Shown: positions 1-9,090, counted from the stretch's first letter. The stretch: 64,000 bases of DNA from Nonomuraea fuscirosea (GCF_003001935.1 NZ_PVNG01000019.1:124001-188000), one strand, 5' to 3'. The notes: a model not told the origin generated them from the letters alone. Program-made: numbers and translations.

Positions 1-2
1 CC

Positions 3-743
3 GTGATCACCGGCGGCGGCACCGGCATCGGCGCCGCCGTCGCGGAGAGCCTGGCCAGGAAGGGGGCGGCGGCCGTGATCGTGAACTACTCGCGCTCGGC
101 CGACGAGGCCAGGGCCACGGTCGCCCGGATCGAGGAGCTGGGCTGCAAGGCCGAGGCGATGGCCGCCGACGTGTCCGACGACGCCGCCGTACGCAGGATG
201 GCCGAGCGGGTGCGGGCCGCCCACGGCCGGGTGGACGCGCTGGTGTGCAACGCGGGCACGACCAGATGGGTGCCGTTCCCCGACCTGGAGGGGCTCACCG
301 ACGAGGTGTGGCGGCAGCTCATGGGCGTCAACCTCATGGGCGCGTTCTACTGCGCCCGCGCGTTCGCGCCCGACCTGCGCGCGGCGCGCGGTGCGATCGT
401 CAACGTGGCCTCCATCGCGGGGCTGCAGGCCACGGGCTCCTCGATCGCGTACGGGGTCAGCAAGGCCGCCCTGCTCCAGCTCACCCGCGACCTGGCGGTG
501 GCGCTCGCGCCCGAGGTCAGGGTGAACGCGGTCGCGCCCGGAATCGTGGCCACCCGCTGGCACATCGGGCGGGTGGGGGAGCAGGTGTTCTCCGAGATGG
601 CGGCGAAGGAGGAGCTGAAGGCGCCGCTGCGGCGCACGGCCCAGCCCGAGCACGTGGCCCAGATGGTCACCTCGCTGCTGGAGTCGGACCTGGTCACGGG
701 CGAGACGCTGATCGGCGACGGCGGCCGCCACCTCGGCTACTGA
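3..743 (+). CDS. SDR-family oxidoreductase, 5' end outside the window
   Basis: This is a classical short-chain dehydrogenase/reductase, a soluble NAD(P)-dependent oxidoreductase. The visible part opens with the dinucleotide-binding glycine motif TGGGTGIG, so only a handful of N-terminal residues and the start codon lie upstream of the window. The NAG motif follows (CNAG near residue 80). The catalytic serine is in NVASIAG and the Tyr-Lys pair in YGVSK. The protein ends with the usual GDGG segment. Length (246 visible residues) is normal for a classical SDR. The substrate cannot be told from sequence; FabG-like 3-oxoacyl reductases look similar. It converges on pgm with only 18 bp between the stop codons, and I see no clear terminator between them. 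Confidence 0.9.
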   Translation: MITGGGTGIGAAVAESLARKGAAAVIVNYSRSADEARATVARIEELGCKAEAMAADVSDDAAVRRMAERVRAAHGRVDALVCNAGTTRWVPFPDLEGLTDEVWRQLMGVNLMGAFYCARAFAPDLRAARGAIVNVASIAGLQATGSSIAYGVSKAALLQLTRDLAVALAPEVRVNAVAPGIVATRWHIGRVGEQVFSEMAAKEELKAPLRRTAQPEHVAQMVTSLLESDLVTGETLIGDGGRHLGY

Positions 744-761
744 CCGGCCGGCCGCCGTCGC

Positions 762-2393
762 TCAGGCCAGGGCCGCCGACACCAGGGAGCGGGCCTCCTC
801 CTGCACCTTGGCCAGGTGCTCGGGCCCCTTGAAGGACTCGGCGTAGATCTTGTACACGTCCTCGGTCCCCGACGGCCTGGCCGCGAACCAGGCGCTCGCG
901 GTCGAGACCTTCACCCCGCCCAGCGCGGCCCTGTTGCCCGGCGCCGCCGTCTGGACCGCCGTGATCGGCTCGCCGGCCAGCGAGGAGGCCGTCACCTGCT
1001 CGGCCGACAGCTTGCCCAGCACGGCCTTCTCCTCGCGGGTGGCGGGCGCGTCGACCCGCGCGTAGGCGGGCTCGCCGAACCGCTCGACCAGCCCGCGGTA
1101 GCGCGCGCTCGGCGACTCGCCGGTCACGGCCAGGATCTCCGAGGCGAGCAGGGCCAGGATGAGGCCGTCCTTGTCGGTGGACCAGACCGACCCGTCACGC
1201 CGCAGGAACGACGCCCCCGCGCTCTCCTCGCCGCCGAACCCCAGCGACCCGTCCAGCAGCCCCGGCACGAACCACTTGAACCCCACGGGCACCTCGTACA
1301 GCGGCCGGCCCAAGGATTCGGCCACCTTGTCGATGATCGTGCTGCTGACCATCGTCTTGCCCACCCCGGCCCCGGCGGGCCAGCCCGCGCGGTGGCCGTA
1401 GAGGTAGTCGACGGCGACGGCGAGGTAGTGATTGGGGTTCATCAGCCCGCCGTCGGGCGTGACGATCCCGTGCCGGTCGGCGTCGGCGTCGTTGCCGGTG
1501 GCGATGTCGTACGTGTCGCGTCCGGCGATCAGCGAGGCCATCGCGTACGGCGACGAGCAGTCCATCCGGATCTTGCCGTCCCAGTCGAGCGTCATGAACC
1601 GCCACGTTGGATCGACCAGCGGATTGACCACGGTCAGCTCCAGCCGGTGCCGCTCGGCGATCTCGCCCCAGTAGGCCACGCTCGCCCCGCCCAGCGGGTC
1701 GGCCCCGATCCGCACTCCGGCGGCCCTGATCGCGTCGAGGTCGACCACCGACGGCAGGTCGTCGGCGTAGACGCCGAGGAAGTCGTAGCGCCCAGCCCGC
1801 TTCAGCGCCGCCGGGTACGGCACCCGGCGCACGCCCTTGAGCCCGTCACGCAGCAGCTGGTTGGCGCGGTCCTGGATCCACGTGGTGGCCTCGGTGCCGG
1901 CCGGGCCGCCGTGCGGCGGGTTGTACTTGAACCCGCCGTCGGCGGGCGGGTTGTGCGACGGCGTGACCACGACGCCGTCCGCGAGTCCGGTCGTGCGGCC
2001 CTGGTTGTGGCGCAGGATGGCGTGGGAGACGGCGGGCGTGGGCGTGTAGCCGTCACGGGTGTCGACGAGCACCTCGACGTCGTTGGCGGCCAGCACCTCC
2101 AGCGCCGAGACCCTGGCGGGCTCCGACAGCGCGTGCGTGTCGATGCCCAGGAACAGCGGCCCGTCGGTGCCCTGCGCACGCCGGTATTCGCAGATGGCCT
2201 GGCTGGTGGCCAGGATGTGGTCCTCGTTGAACGCCGTCTTCAGCGACGATCCGCGATGCCCCGAGGTGCCGAACGCGACCCGCTGGCCGACCTCGTCCGG
2301 GTCGGGGTGCAGGGCGTAGTAGGACGTCACCAGCCTGGCGACGTCGACCAGGTCGGAAGGCCCGGCGGGCTGTCCCGCGCGTTCGTGCGTCAT
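762..2393 (-). CDS. pgm: Phosphoglucomutase (alpha-D-glucose phosphate-specific)
   Basis: Interconverts glucose 1-phosphate and glucose 6-phosphate in the cytosol, linking glycolysis to glycogen and nucleotide-sugar synthesis. The 543-residue protein has the phosphoserine loop TPSHNP (Ser146), the metal-binding DADADR motif near residue 300, the sugar-specificity segment GGEESAG and the C-terminal phosphate-binding loop RPSGTED. FGTSGHRG near residue 41 is typical of the glucose-specific bacterial family. I chose the ATG at 2393 because the reading frame upstream has no good ribosome-binding site, while a consensus -10 (TAAAGT, minus strand, 2406-2401) lies only 7 nt before this ATG. The mRNA is therefore probably leaderless. 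The gene is divergent from the LLM oxidoreductase. Confidence 0.95.
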   Translation of the reverse strand: MTHERAGQPAGPSDLVDVARLVTSYYALHPDPDEVGQRVAFGTSGHRGSSLKTAFNEDHILATSQAICEYRRAQGTDGPLFLGIDTHALSEPARVSALEVLAANDVEVLVDTRDGYTPTPAVSHAILRHNQGRTTGLADGVVVTPSHNPPADGGFKYNPPHGGPAGTEATTWIQDRANQLLRDGLKGVRRVPYPAALKRAGRYDFLGVYADDLPSVVDLDAIRAAGVRIGADPLGGASVAYWGEIAERHRLELTVVNPLVDPTWRFMTLDWDGKIRMDCSSPYAMASLIAGRDTYDIATGNDADADRHGIVTPDGGLMNPNHYLAVAVDYLYGHRAGWPAGAGVGKTMVSSTIIDKVAESLGRPLYEVPVGFKWFVPGLLDGSLGFGGEESAGASFLRRDGSVWSTDKDGLILALLASEILAVTGESPSARYRGLVERFGEPAYARVDAPATREEKAVLGKLSAEQVTASSLAGEPITAVQTAAPGNRAALGGVKVSTASAWFAARPSGTEDVYKIYAESFKGPEHLAKVQEEARSLVSAALA

Positions 2394-2490
2394 GAAGGCC
2401 ACTTTACAAATGAGGACCGGCCGGGCGGGTGAGCGCGGGGCGGCGCGGGGGGATACATTCGCCTCAGTCACCAGAACGGAGTTCTGTTTC

Positions 2491-3390
2491 ATGCGTTACG
2501 GATACTTCCTGTCCGAGCCCCAGGGGGCCGACGCCATCGGCGGCCTGCGCGACCAGATCACCCAGGCGGCCGACGAGGGCTTCAGCTCGGCCTGGCTCTC
2601 CCACATCTTCGGCCTCGACGCCATCACCGCCCTGACCGCGGCCGGCGTGCAGGCGCCGCCGATCGAGCTCGGCACCGCCGTGGTGCCCACCTACCCGCGC
2701 CACCCGGCCGCGCTGGCCCAGCAGGCCATGACCGCCAACGCCGCGCTCGGCGGCCGGTTCGCGCTGGGCATCGGGCTGTCGCACAAGGTGGTCATCGAGG
2801 ACATGTTCGGCTACAGCTTCGAGCGCCCCGGCCGGCACATGAAGGAGTACCTCGACATCCTCATCCCGGCCTCGCGCGGCGAGAAGGTGGCCTACGCCGG
2901 CGAGACGCTCAAGGCCGGCATCAAGCTCACCACCCCCGGCGCCGGCCTCCCCGTGCTGGTCGCCGCGCTGGGCCCGCGCATGCTCAAGCTGGCCGGCACC
3001 GTCGCCGACGGCACCGTGCTCTGGATGACCGGCCCCAAGACCATCGCCGGCCACATCGCCCCGACCATCACGGCCGCCGCCGCCGAGGCGGGCCGCCCCG
3101 CGCCCAGGATCGTCTGCGCGCTGCCCATCAGCGTCACCGACGACCCCGCCGGCACCGTCGCCCGCGCCAACGAGATCTTCTCGGTGTACGGGCGGCTGCC
3201 CTCCTACCGTGCCATGCTCGACAGGGAGGGCGCGGACGGCCCCGGCGACGTCGCCGTCGTCGGTGACGAGGACACCGTGCTGGCCAAGCTCGACGAGCTG
3301 AGGAGGGCGGGCGTGACCGACTTCGTCGGCTCGGTCTTCGCCAACCGCGACCGCACGCGCAGCCTGCTGGTCGGCGCGGCGAAGGGCTGA
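2491..3390 (+). CDS. LLM-class, probably F420-dependent oxidoreductase
   Basis: A 299-residue TIM-barrel protein of the luciferase-like monooxygenase superfamily. It starts with the characteristic beta-1 segment (MRYGYFL) and carries the ELGTAVVPTYPRHP and RFALGIGLSH segments seen in actinobacterial F420-dependent members. F420 use is family knowledge; the substrate is unknown. The start is supported by GGAG at 2478-2481, 9 nt before the ATG, and by a -10-like TACATT at 2454-2459. The longer open frame upstream overlaps the divergent pgm start and lacks a ribosome-binding site. The GH25 gene follows 30 bp downstream on the same strand. Confidence 0.9.
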   Translation: MRYGYFLSEPQGADAIGGLRDQITQAADEGFSSAWLSHIFGLDAITALTAAGVQAPPIELGTAVVPTYPRHPAALAQQAMTANAALGGRFALGIGLSHKVVIEDMFGYSFERPGRHMKEYLDILIPASRGEKVAYAGETLKAGIKLTTPGAGLPVLVAALGPRMLKLAGTVADGTVLWMTGPKTIAGHIAPTITAAAAEAGRPAPRIVCALPISVTDDPAGTVARANEIFSVYGRLPSYRAMLDREGADGPGDVAVVGDEDTVLAKLDELRRAGVTDFVGSVFANRDRTRSLLVGAAKG

Positions 3391-3420
3391 ACCGGAGACA
3401 CCGCAATAAACTCCGACAAG

Positions 3421-4026
3421 GTGAAACGCGTGCTACAGGGCATCGATGTGTCGAACTGGCAGGGCACCGTCGACTGGGCCGGCCACGCGGAGGCCGGCGT
3501 CGCCTTCGCCTTCGCCAAGGCCACCGAGGGGGGCGACTACACCGACAAGTGGTTCGCGCGCAACTGGAACGGCATGCGCGAGAGCTGGATCGTCTGCGGC
3601 GCGTACCACTTCGCCCGGCCGAAGGGCGATCCCATCGAGCAGGCACGCCACTTCCTGAACGTGATCAGGTCGGCGGGCGGGCTGCGCCGCGGCGACCTGA
3701 TCGCGCTCGATCTGGAGGACGACGACGGCCTGCGCCCCGAGCGGGTGGCCCGGCACGCCCGCCGCTGGTGCCACCACGTCGAGCGGCACACCGGGGTGCG
3801 GCCGTTCATCTACACCTTCCAGGCGTTCGCGCACGGCGGCAACTGCGCCGGCCTGGCCGAATACCCGCTCTGGCTGGCCAGCCCGCACAGCCCGCGCGGC
3901 CGTCCGCCGGTGCCGCGGCCCTGGCGCGACTGGACCATCCACCAGTACGCCAGCAGTCCCGTCGACCGCAACGTCTTCCACGGGACGCGGCAGGAGCTGA
4001 CCAGGCTGGGGTTCGACCCGCGATAG
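3421..4026 (+). CDS. Glycoside hydrolase family 25 (lysozyme-like)
   Basis: A 201-residue GH25 catalytic domain, the family of N-acetylmuramidases that cleave the MurNAc-GlcNAc bond of peptidoglycan. It begins GIDVSNWQG, the family's first strand with its aspartate, and contains the catalytic DxE signature in LIALDLEDDD (about residue 97). There is no signal peptide, transmembrane helix or wall-binding domain, which is unusual for an enzyme with an extracellular substrate. It may act after lysis, leave by a non-classical route, or have another role. The GTG start at 3421 lies 8 nt after a TAAACT -10 hexamer (3407-3412) with no Shine-Dalgarno sequence, so a leaderless mRNA is likely. Confidence 0.88.
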   Translation: MKRVLQGIDVSNWQGTVDWAGHAEAGVAFAFAKATEGGDYTDKWFARNWNGMRESWIVCGAYHFARPKGDPIEQARHFLNVIRSAGGLRRGDLIALDLEDDDGLRPERVARHARRWCHHVERHTGVRPFIYTFQAFAHGGNCAGLAEYPLWLASPHSPRGRPPVPRPWRDWTIHQYASSPVDRNVFHGTRQELTRLGFDPR

Positions 4027-4091
4027 CATCGGGGTTCACCATCGAACCAGCCTCGGTGCCGGGCATCGAGCGCGATCCACGAGGAGTCACC

Positions 4092-6056
4092 GTGTCAGCC
4101 GAGCTACGCATCACCCTCGCCGGAGCCGAGCGTGTGGTCGCGGCCGGCACGACGGCCGGAGAGGCGCTCGAGGCGGACGGCCGCACCGTCGTCGCCGCCA
4201 GGGTCGGTGGCCAGGCGCGCGACCTGGCCCACGTGCTGGCCGACGGCGACGTGGTCGAGCCGATCGAGGTCTCCAGCGAGGAAGGGCGCGCGATCGTACG
4301 CCACTCCGCCGCCCACGTCATGGCGCAGGCGGTGCAGGAGCTGTTCCCCGAGGCCAAGCTGGGCATCGGGCCGCCGGTCGACAACGGGTTCTACTACGAC
4401 TTCGACGTCGAGCAGGCGTTCAACCCCGACGACCTCAAGCGCATCGAGAAGCGCATGCGCGAGATCGTCAAGCAGGGGCAGCTGTTCTCCCGCCGGCCCG
4501 TCGGCGACGACGAGGCACGCGCGGAGCTGGCGGCGGAGCCGTACAAGCTGGAGCTGATCGGGCTCAAGGGCGGCGCGGCCGACGAGGAGTCGGTCGAGGT
4601 GGGGGCCGGCGAGCTCACCATCTACGACAACCTCGACCCCAAGAGCGGCGAGCTGCGCTGGAAGGACCTGTGCCGGGGGCCGCACGTGCCCTCCACCCGG
4701 TCCATCCCCGCGTTCAAGATCATGCGTTCCGGCGGCGCCTACTGGCGCGGCAGCGAGAAGAACCCGCAGCTCCAGCGCATCTACGGCACCGCGTGGGAGT
4801 CCCGCGACAAGCAGGACGAATACCTCAAGCTGCTGGAGGAGGCCGAGAAGCGCGACCACCGCAAGCTCGGCGCCGAGCTCGACCTGTTCAGCTTCCCGCC
4901 GGAGCTGGGCAGTGGCCTGCCGATCTTCCATCCCAAGGGCGGGATCATCCGCAAGGAGATGGAAGACTACATGCGCAGGCGGCAGGCCGAGGCGGGCTAC
5001 GAGTTCGTCAACACCCCGCACATCACCAAGTCCTCGCTGTTCGAGACCTCCGGCCACCTGCCCTGGTATGCCGACGACATGTTCCCGGCCTTCGAGCTGG
5101 AGGGCATCGACTACCGCGTCAAGCCGATGAACTGCCCGATGCACAACCTGATCTACCGGGCGCGCGGGCGCTCCTACCGCGAGCTGCCGCTGCGGCTGTG
5201 CGAGTTCGGCTCGGTCTACCGCTACGAGAAGTCGGGCGTGGTCCACGGGCTGACCCGGGTGCGCGGCATGACACAGGACGACGCGCACATCTACACCACC
5301 CGCGAGCAGATGGCCGACGAGATCAAGTCGCTGCTGCGGTTCGTGCTCAGCGTGCTGCGCGACTTCGGCCTGGAGGACTTCTACCTGGAGCTGTCCACCC
5401 GCGACGACTCCGAGAAGTTCATCGGCGACCCGGCCGAGTGGGAGGAGGCCACCGAGGCGCTGCGCCAGGTGGCCACCGAGTCGGGGCTGCAGCTCGTCGA
5501 CGACCCGGGCGGCGCGGCCTTCTACGGGCCGAAGATCTCGGTGCAGGCCAAGGACGCCATCGGCCGCACCTGGCAGCTGTCCACCATCCAGCTCGACCTC
5601 AACCAGCCCCGGCGCTTCGGGCTCGAATACCAGGCGGCCGACGGCTCGCGGCAGACGCCCGTGATGATCCACCGGGCGCTGTTCGGCTCCGTCGAGCGCT
5701 TCCTCGGCGTGCTCACCGAGCACTACGCGGGCGCCTTCCCGCCCTGGCTCTCCCCGGTGCAGGTGGTGGGCATCCCGATCGCCGAAGCCCATGTGCCCTA
5801 CCTGCAGGACGTGGCCAAGAAGCTGCGCGCGAGCGGCGTCCGGATCGAGGTCGACGCGGCCGACGACCGCATGCAGAAGAAGATCCGCAACGCGCAGAAG
5901 GCCAAGGTGCCCTTCATGCTGCTGGCCGGCGACGACGACATCGCCAACGGCGCGGTCTCCTTCCGCTACCGCAACGGGGAGCAGAAGAACGGCGTGCCGG
6001 TCGAGGAGGCCATCGCCGAGATCGTCAACGCCGTCGAACGCCGCATCCAGGTCTGA
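4092..6056 (+). CDS. thrS: Threonyl-tRNA synthetase
   Basis: Charges tRNA-Thr in the cytosol. The 654 residues show, in order, an N-terminal TGS domain (about 1-65), the editing/second additional domain with its HSAAH motif, the class II catalytic core with the zinc-site cysteine in MNCPMH, motif 2 around FGSVYRYEKSG, motif 3 near the end of the core, and a C-terminal anticodon-binding domain. The GTG start at 4092 has GAGGAG at 4081-4086 and matches where the TGS domain begins; the open frame upstream is only read-through over the GH25 gene. In mycobacteria, from memory, thrS directly precedes the HIT protein and pgsA. Here about 3 kb of other genes separate thrS from HIT. Confidence 0.97.
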   Translation: MSAELRITLAGAERVVAAGTTAGEALEADGRTVVAARVGGQARDLAHVLADGDVVEPIEVSSEEGRAIVRHSAAHVMAQAVQELFPEAKLGIGPPVDNGFYYDFDVEQAFNPDDLKRIEKRMREIVKQGQLFSRRPVGDDEARAELAAEPYKLELIGLKGGAADEESVEVGAGELTIYDNLDPKSGELRWKDLCRGPHVPSTRSIPAFKIMRSGGAYWRGSEKNPQLQRIYGTAWESRDKQDEYLKLLEEAEKRDHRKLGAELDLFSFPPELGSGLPIFHPKGGIIRKEMEDYMRRRQAEAGYEFVNTPHITKSSLFETSGHLPWYADDMFPAFELEGIDYRVKPMNCPMHNLIYRARGRSYRELPLRLCEFGSVYRYEKSGVVHGLTRVRGMTQDDAHIYTTREQMADEIKSLLRFVLSVLRDFGLEDFYLELSTRDDSEKFIGDPAEWEEATEALRQVATESGLQLVDDPGGAAFYGPKISVQAKDAIGRTWQLSTIQLDLNQPRRFGLEYQAADGSRQTPVMIHRALFGSVERFLGVLTEHYAGAFPPWLSPVQVVGIPIAEAHVPYLQDVAKKLRASGVRIEVDAADDRMQKKIRNAQKAKVPFMLLAGDDDIANGAVSFRYRNGEQKNGVPVEEAIAEIVNAVERRIQV

Positions 6057-6064
6057 GCAGGGAA

Positions 6065-6094
6065 CCGGCGGAACGGCTCGCGCCGTTCCGCCGG
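6065..6094 (+). terminator. Hairpin terminator after thrS
   Basis: A perfect 13-bp stem (CCGGCGGAACGGC paired with GCCGTTCCGCCGG) and a TCGC loop, 8 bp after the thrS stop. It has no U-tract, as is common in actinobacteria. It sits between the convergent thrS and PIG-L genes and could work in both directions. Confidence 0.7.
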
Positions 6095-6188
6095 ACCCCT
6101 GCTGCCGGCGCGTCCAGAGGTGGCGCGCCCGGAGCCGGGGCGAAACCAGGCGGCACGGGCGTGCCGGCGCACAAGGCGGGCGGCCGGG

Positions 6189-6911
6189 TCAGCGAGGATA
6201 CAGGCGGAAGGTCACCGCCGGGCGGCCGCCGAAGCGTTCCGCCTCCTGGCGGGCGAAGCCCTCGATCTGGTCGTGCGCGTACCGCTCCGGGTCCTTGTCG
6301 GTGAGGGCCTGGATGTAGGCGCGGTGCTCCATGAGGGAGCGCACGCCGCGCTCAAGGCCGTCGGTGACGTCCACCGCGTGGGTCGGGTTGTTCACGCCGG
6401 CGACGGCGACCCAGCGGACGCCGTCCCAGGGCGCGGCCACAGTGTCCGGAAATATCCATCGATTTCCGGCGTCTCCGGCGGCGTCCATCACCGCTCGCCC
6501 CACCGCGCGATGGTCGGGCGTGTTCCAGTGGGTGCCGCCCCAGGTGTCGTCGAAGTTCAGCGTGATCAGCAGCTCGGGGCGGTGCCGCCGGATCGCCGCG
6601 GCCAGGTCGCGGCGCAGCGCGGTCCCGTACTCGATCACTCCGTCGGCGTGGTCGAGGAACTCCACGCTGGTGACCCCGACCAGGGCCGCGCTGGCCAGTT
6701 CCTCACGCTCGCGCACCGGCCCCGCCGTGGCGGGATCGAGCGTGTCGATGCCCGCCTCGCCCCGGGTGGCCATCAGGTAGACGACCTCACGTCCCGCGTC
6801 CGTCCAGGTGGCGACGGCGGACGCGCACCCGTACTCCAGGTCGTCGGGATGGGCGACGATGGCCAGCGCGCGCTGCCAGTCGTCCGGCATGGGCTCAAGC
6901 TGAAGGGTCAT
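6189..6911 (-). CDS. PIG-L/LmbE-family deacetylase
   Basis: A 240-residue zinc-dependent N-deacetylase of the PIG-L family, which includes MshB and Mca of mycothiol metabolism and many sugar or antibiotic deacetylases. The metal site is visible in AHPDDLEYG near the N terminus (His-Pro-Asp-Asp), and a second histidine lies in the DHRAVG segment. RGEAG after the first domain strand is also typical. No signal peptide is present. The specific substrate is not evident; it lacks features that would assign it firmly to MshB or Mca. An AGG lies 9 nt before the ATG at 6911; an in-frame ATG at 6920 would add three residues. It is divergent from the ECF sigma gene with only about 50 bp between them. 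Confidence 0.88.
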   Translation of the reverse strand: MTLQLEPMPDDWQRALAIVAHPDDLEYGCASAVATWTDAGREVVYLMATRGEAGIDTLDPATAGPVREREELASAALVGVTSVEFLDHADGVIEYGTALRRDLAAAIRRHRPELLITLNFDDTWGGTHWNTPDHRAVGRAVMDAAGDAGNRWIFPDTVAAPWDGVRWVAVAGVNNPTHAVDVTDGLERGVRSLMEHRAYIQALTDKDPERYAHDQIEGFARQEAERFGGRPAVTFRLYPR

Positions 6912-6965
6912 GGCTATCATCCTGACAGGCCCCGCCGGGACGATTCGAGAGGAATGGTGCGGCTC

Positions 6966-8018
6966 ATGCGCCCAGTCGGCGACCCCGCGGACGACACCCG
7001 CCCCAGCGGCCGGGAAAGCGGCGGGGAAAGCGGCGGGGAGGGCGGCGGTTTCGCCGGGGACGGGTTCGGCGAGGCGGTCGAGGCGTACCGGCACGAGTTG
7101 CAGGTGCACTGTTACCGGATACTGGGCTCGTTCACCGATGCCGAGGACATGGTGCAGGAGACGCTGCTGCGGGCGTGGCGGCGGCGCGAGACGTTCGAGG
7201 GACGCTCGACGCCGCGGGCCTGGCTCTACCGCATCGCCACCAACGCCTGCCTCGACCTGCTGGCCGGCCCCGCGCGCAGCCGCGAGGTGACGGCCGGCGT
7301 GGGCGGCGAGCCGCGGTCGCCGTTCACCGAGGTGCCGTGGTTGCAGCCGTACCCCGACCGGCTGCTCGACCTGGCCGGCGCCGGGCAGGGGCGGCCCGAC
7401 GCGGTGGCGGTCGAGCGGGAGACGATCGAGCTGGCCTACCTGGCGGCCATCCAGCACCTCCCGCCGCGCCAGCGCGCGGTGCTGATCCTGCGCGACGTGG
7501 CCGGCTGGCCGGCCGAGGAGACCGCCGCGGCGCTGGAGCTGAGCGTCCCGGCCGTCAAGAGCGCGTTGCAGCGGGCCCGCGCCACGCTGCGCCTGCACCT
7601 GCCCGCGCGCCGCTCCCAGTGGCGTCCCGTCACGGCACCCACCGAGGAGGAGCGCGCGGTGCTGCGCCGCTACATGGACGCCTCCGTGGCGGGCGACCTG
7701 TCCGCGCTCGCCGCGCTGCTGCGGGAGGACGCGCGGCAGACGATGCCGCCGGCGTCCCTGCTGTACGCCGGGCGGACGGCCATCCTGGAGATGTGGCGGC
7801 CGGTCATGGCCGGGCCCGAGGCGTGGGGCGAGTGGAAGGCGCTGGCGACGACGGCCAACCGGCGCCCCGCCGTGGCCAACTACGTCCGCCGCCCCGGCGA
7901 GTCCGCCTACACCGCCGTCAACCTCGACGTGCTGCGCGTCGAGGACGGCCTGATCGCCGAGATCACCACGTTCGGCCCCGAGCTGAACGCCGTCTTCGGC
8001 CTGCCCGCCGAACTCTGA
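6966..8018 (+). CDS. ECF sigma factor with C-terminal SnoaL-like domain
   Basis: An extracytoplasmic-function RNA polymerase sigma factor of about 350 residues. After a Gly/Glu/Ser-rich N-terminal tail of about 30 residues comes region 2 (YRILGSFTDAEDMVQETLLRAW, residues about 47-70) and region 4 (LPPRQRAVLILRD to VKSALQRARATLR). The last 120 residues form a SnoaL/NTF2-like domain. In ECF groups with such tails the domain regulates sigma activity and replaces a separate anti-sigma factor (family knowledge). No anti-sigma gene is adjacent, which fits. Start choice is uncertain: GAGAGG at 6946-6951 could also serve an ATG at 6954 or a GTG at 6957. The next gene, 89 bp downstream, is a likely target. 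Confidence 0.9.
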   Translation: MRPVGDPADDTRPSGRESGGESGGEGGGFAGDGFGEAVEAYRHELQVHCYRILGSFTDAEDMVQETLLRAWRRRETFEGRSTPRAWLYRIATNACLDLLAGPARSREVTAGVGGEPRSPFTEVPWLQPYPDRLLDLAGAGQGRPDAVAVERETIELAYLAAIQHLPPRQRAVLILRDVAGWPAEETAAALELSVPAVKSALQRARATLRLHLPARRSQWRPVTAPTEEERAVLRRYMDASVAGDLSALAALLREDARQTMPPASLLYAGRTAILEMWRPVMAGPEAWGEWKALATTANRRPAVANYVRRPGESAYTAVNLDVLRVEDGLIAEITTFGPELNAVFGLPAEL

Positions 8019-8106
8019 CGCGGAAAACCCGCCCCGGACCGATTCCTTTTCCGGCGCCGCGCCGTCATACAGCCGTACATCAGCTACGACAGCGAAGGAA
8101 TCGGTC

Positions 8107-8532
8107 ATGAGCGAGCACGTGGACACCAAGTTGCAGGCCCTCGACCGGCTCGTCGGCACCTGGAAGGTCACCGGCGAGGCCGAGGGCACCGTGACCTACC
8201 GGTGGATGGAGGGCGGGTGTTTCCTCATCCAGGACGTGGACCTGGAGCAGGGCGGCATGCGGGTGCGGGGCACGGAGTTCATCGGCAGGAAGCGGCCGTT
8301 CGGGGCGGAGCGGCCGAGCGAGGACGTGCACTCCTGGTACTTCGACAGCCAGGGCGCCACCCTGGCCTACGTGTACGAGATCGAGGGCGACACCCTGACG
8401 ATCTGGGGGCACGAGAAGGGCTCGGAGGCCTACTTCCGGGGCACGTTCGACGCCGACGGCACGAGCGTGGCCGGCGCGTGGGTGTACCCCGGGGGTGGCG
8501 GCTACGAGTCGACCATGACCCGGATGCCCTGA
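8107..8532 (+). CDS. Small DUF1579-like conserved protein, likely sigma-factor target
   Basis: A 141-residue soluble protein without signal peptide or membrane segment. It opens with LQALDRLVGTWKVTGEA and runs as alternating beta strands, resembling DUF1579/lipocalin-like small beta-barrel proteins whose biochemical role is unknown. Similar small proteins often sit beside SnoaL-tailed ECF sigma genes, so it may be a regulon member; that is inference from position. GAAGGA at 8094-8099 is the ribosome-binding site. It converges on the Asp23-family gene with 21 bp between stop codons. Confidence 0.75.
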   Translation: MSEHVDTKLQALDRLVGTWKVTGEAEGTVTYRWMEGGCFLIQDVDLEQGGMRVRGTEFIGRKRPFGAERPSEDVHSWYFDSQGATLAYVYEIEGDTLTIWGHEKGSEAYFRGTFDADGTSVAGAWVYPGGGGYESTMTRMP

Positions 8533-8553
8533 CGCCCCCGGCACACCAGCGGG

Positions 8554-9090
8554 TCAGGACGGGACGTCGTCCTCGGCGGGGTCGCGCGGGGCGGGCCGGG
8601 CCTCGCCGGGGAGGCGGACGTCGTCGACGGTCACGTTGACCTCCATCACCCGCATCCCGAGCATGCGGCTGACGCTCTTGGCCACGTTCGTCTTGACCTC
8701 GGCGGCGACGTCCATGACGACGTGGCCGTACTCCACCACGATCGTCAGGCTCACCCCCACCTGGCGGTCCTGGATCTGCGCGCTGACGCCCTGGGTGCCG
8801 CGGCGCGAGCCGATGCCGATGCGGTCGCGTACGGACTCGAAGGCACGCGCGAGGTCGCCGCCCATGTCGGCGACGCCGGGCACTTCGAGCGCGGCCAGTG
8901 AGGCGACCTTCTCGACGACCTCGTCGGCCACCTTGATCCGGCCCTTCACGGTGGCGCCGGTCATGGACGCCTCGATGGAGGACGGGGCCGGCGGGCCGGA
9001 GGACTCGGCCGGGGACGCGTCGGAAGGCTGGGCGGGGGTGTCCGAGGACTCGGCGGGCTGAATGGACTGTTCTGCTAAGGCTTCGGTCAT
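8554..9090 (-). CDS. Asp23/Gls24-family envelope stress protein
   Basis: A 178-residue Asp23/Gls24-family protein. The first 40 residues are a Ser/Pro/Ala-rich low-complexity tail; the family domain follows (GRIKVADEVVEKVASLAALEVPGV, then VSLTIVVEYGHVV and VNVTVDDV). Family members attach to the membrane through partners and respond to alkaline or cell-wall stress in firmicutes; actinobacterial roles are poorly known. There is no transmembrane helix here. AGGAGG lies 7 nt upstream of the ATG, a strong ribosome-binding site. It is divergent from the HIT gene, sharing a 76-bp promoter region. Confidence 0.85.
   Translation of the reverse strand: MTEALAEQSIQPAESSDTPAQPSDASPAESSGPPAPSSIEASMTGATVKGRIKVADEVVEKVASLAALEVPGVADMGGDLARAFESVRDRIGIGSRRGTQGVSAQIQDRQVGVSLTIVVEYGHVVMDVAAEVKTNVAKSVSRMLGMRVMEVNVTVDDVRLPGEARPAPRDPAEDDVPS

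Noticed and set aside
4104..5792. Long antisense open frames over thrS, and similar ones over alaS, fusA2, relA and others
   Set aside because: Typical shadows of high-GC genes; they lack start signals and recognisable domains.
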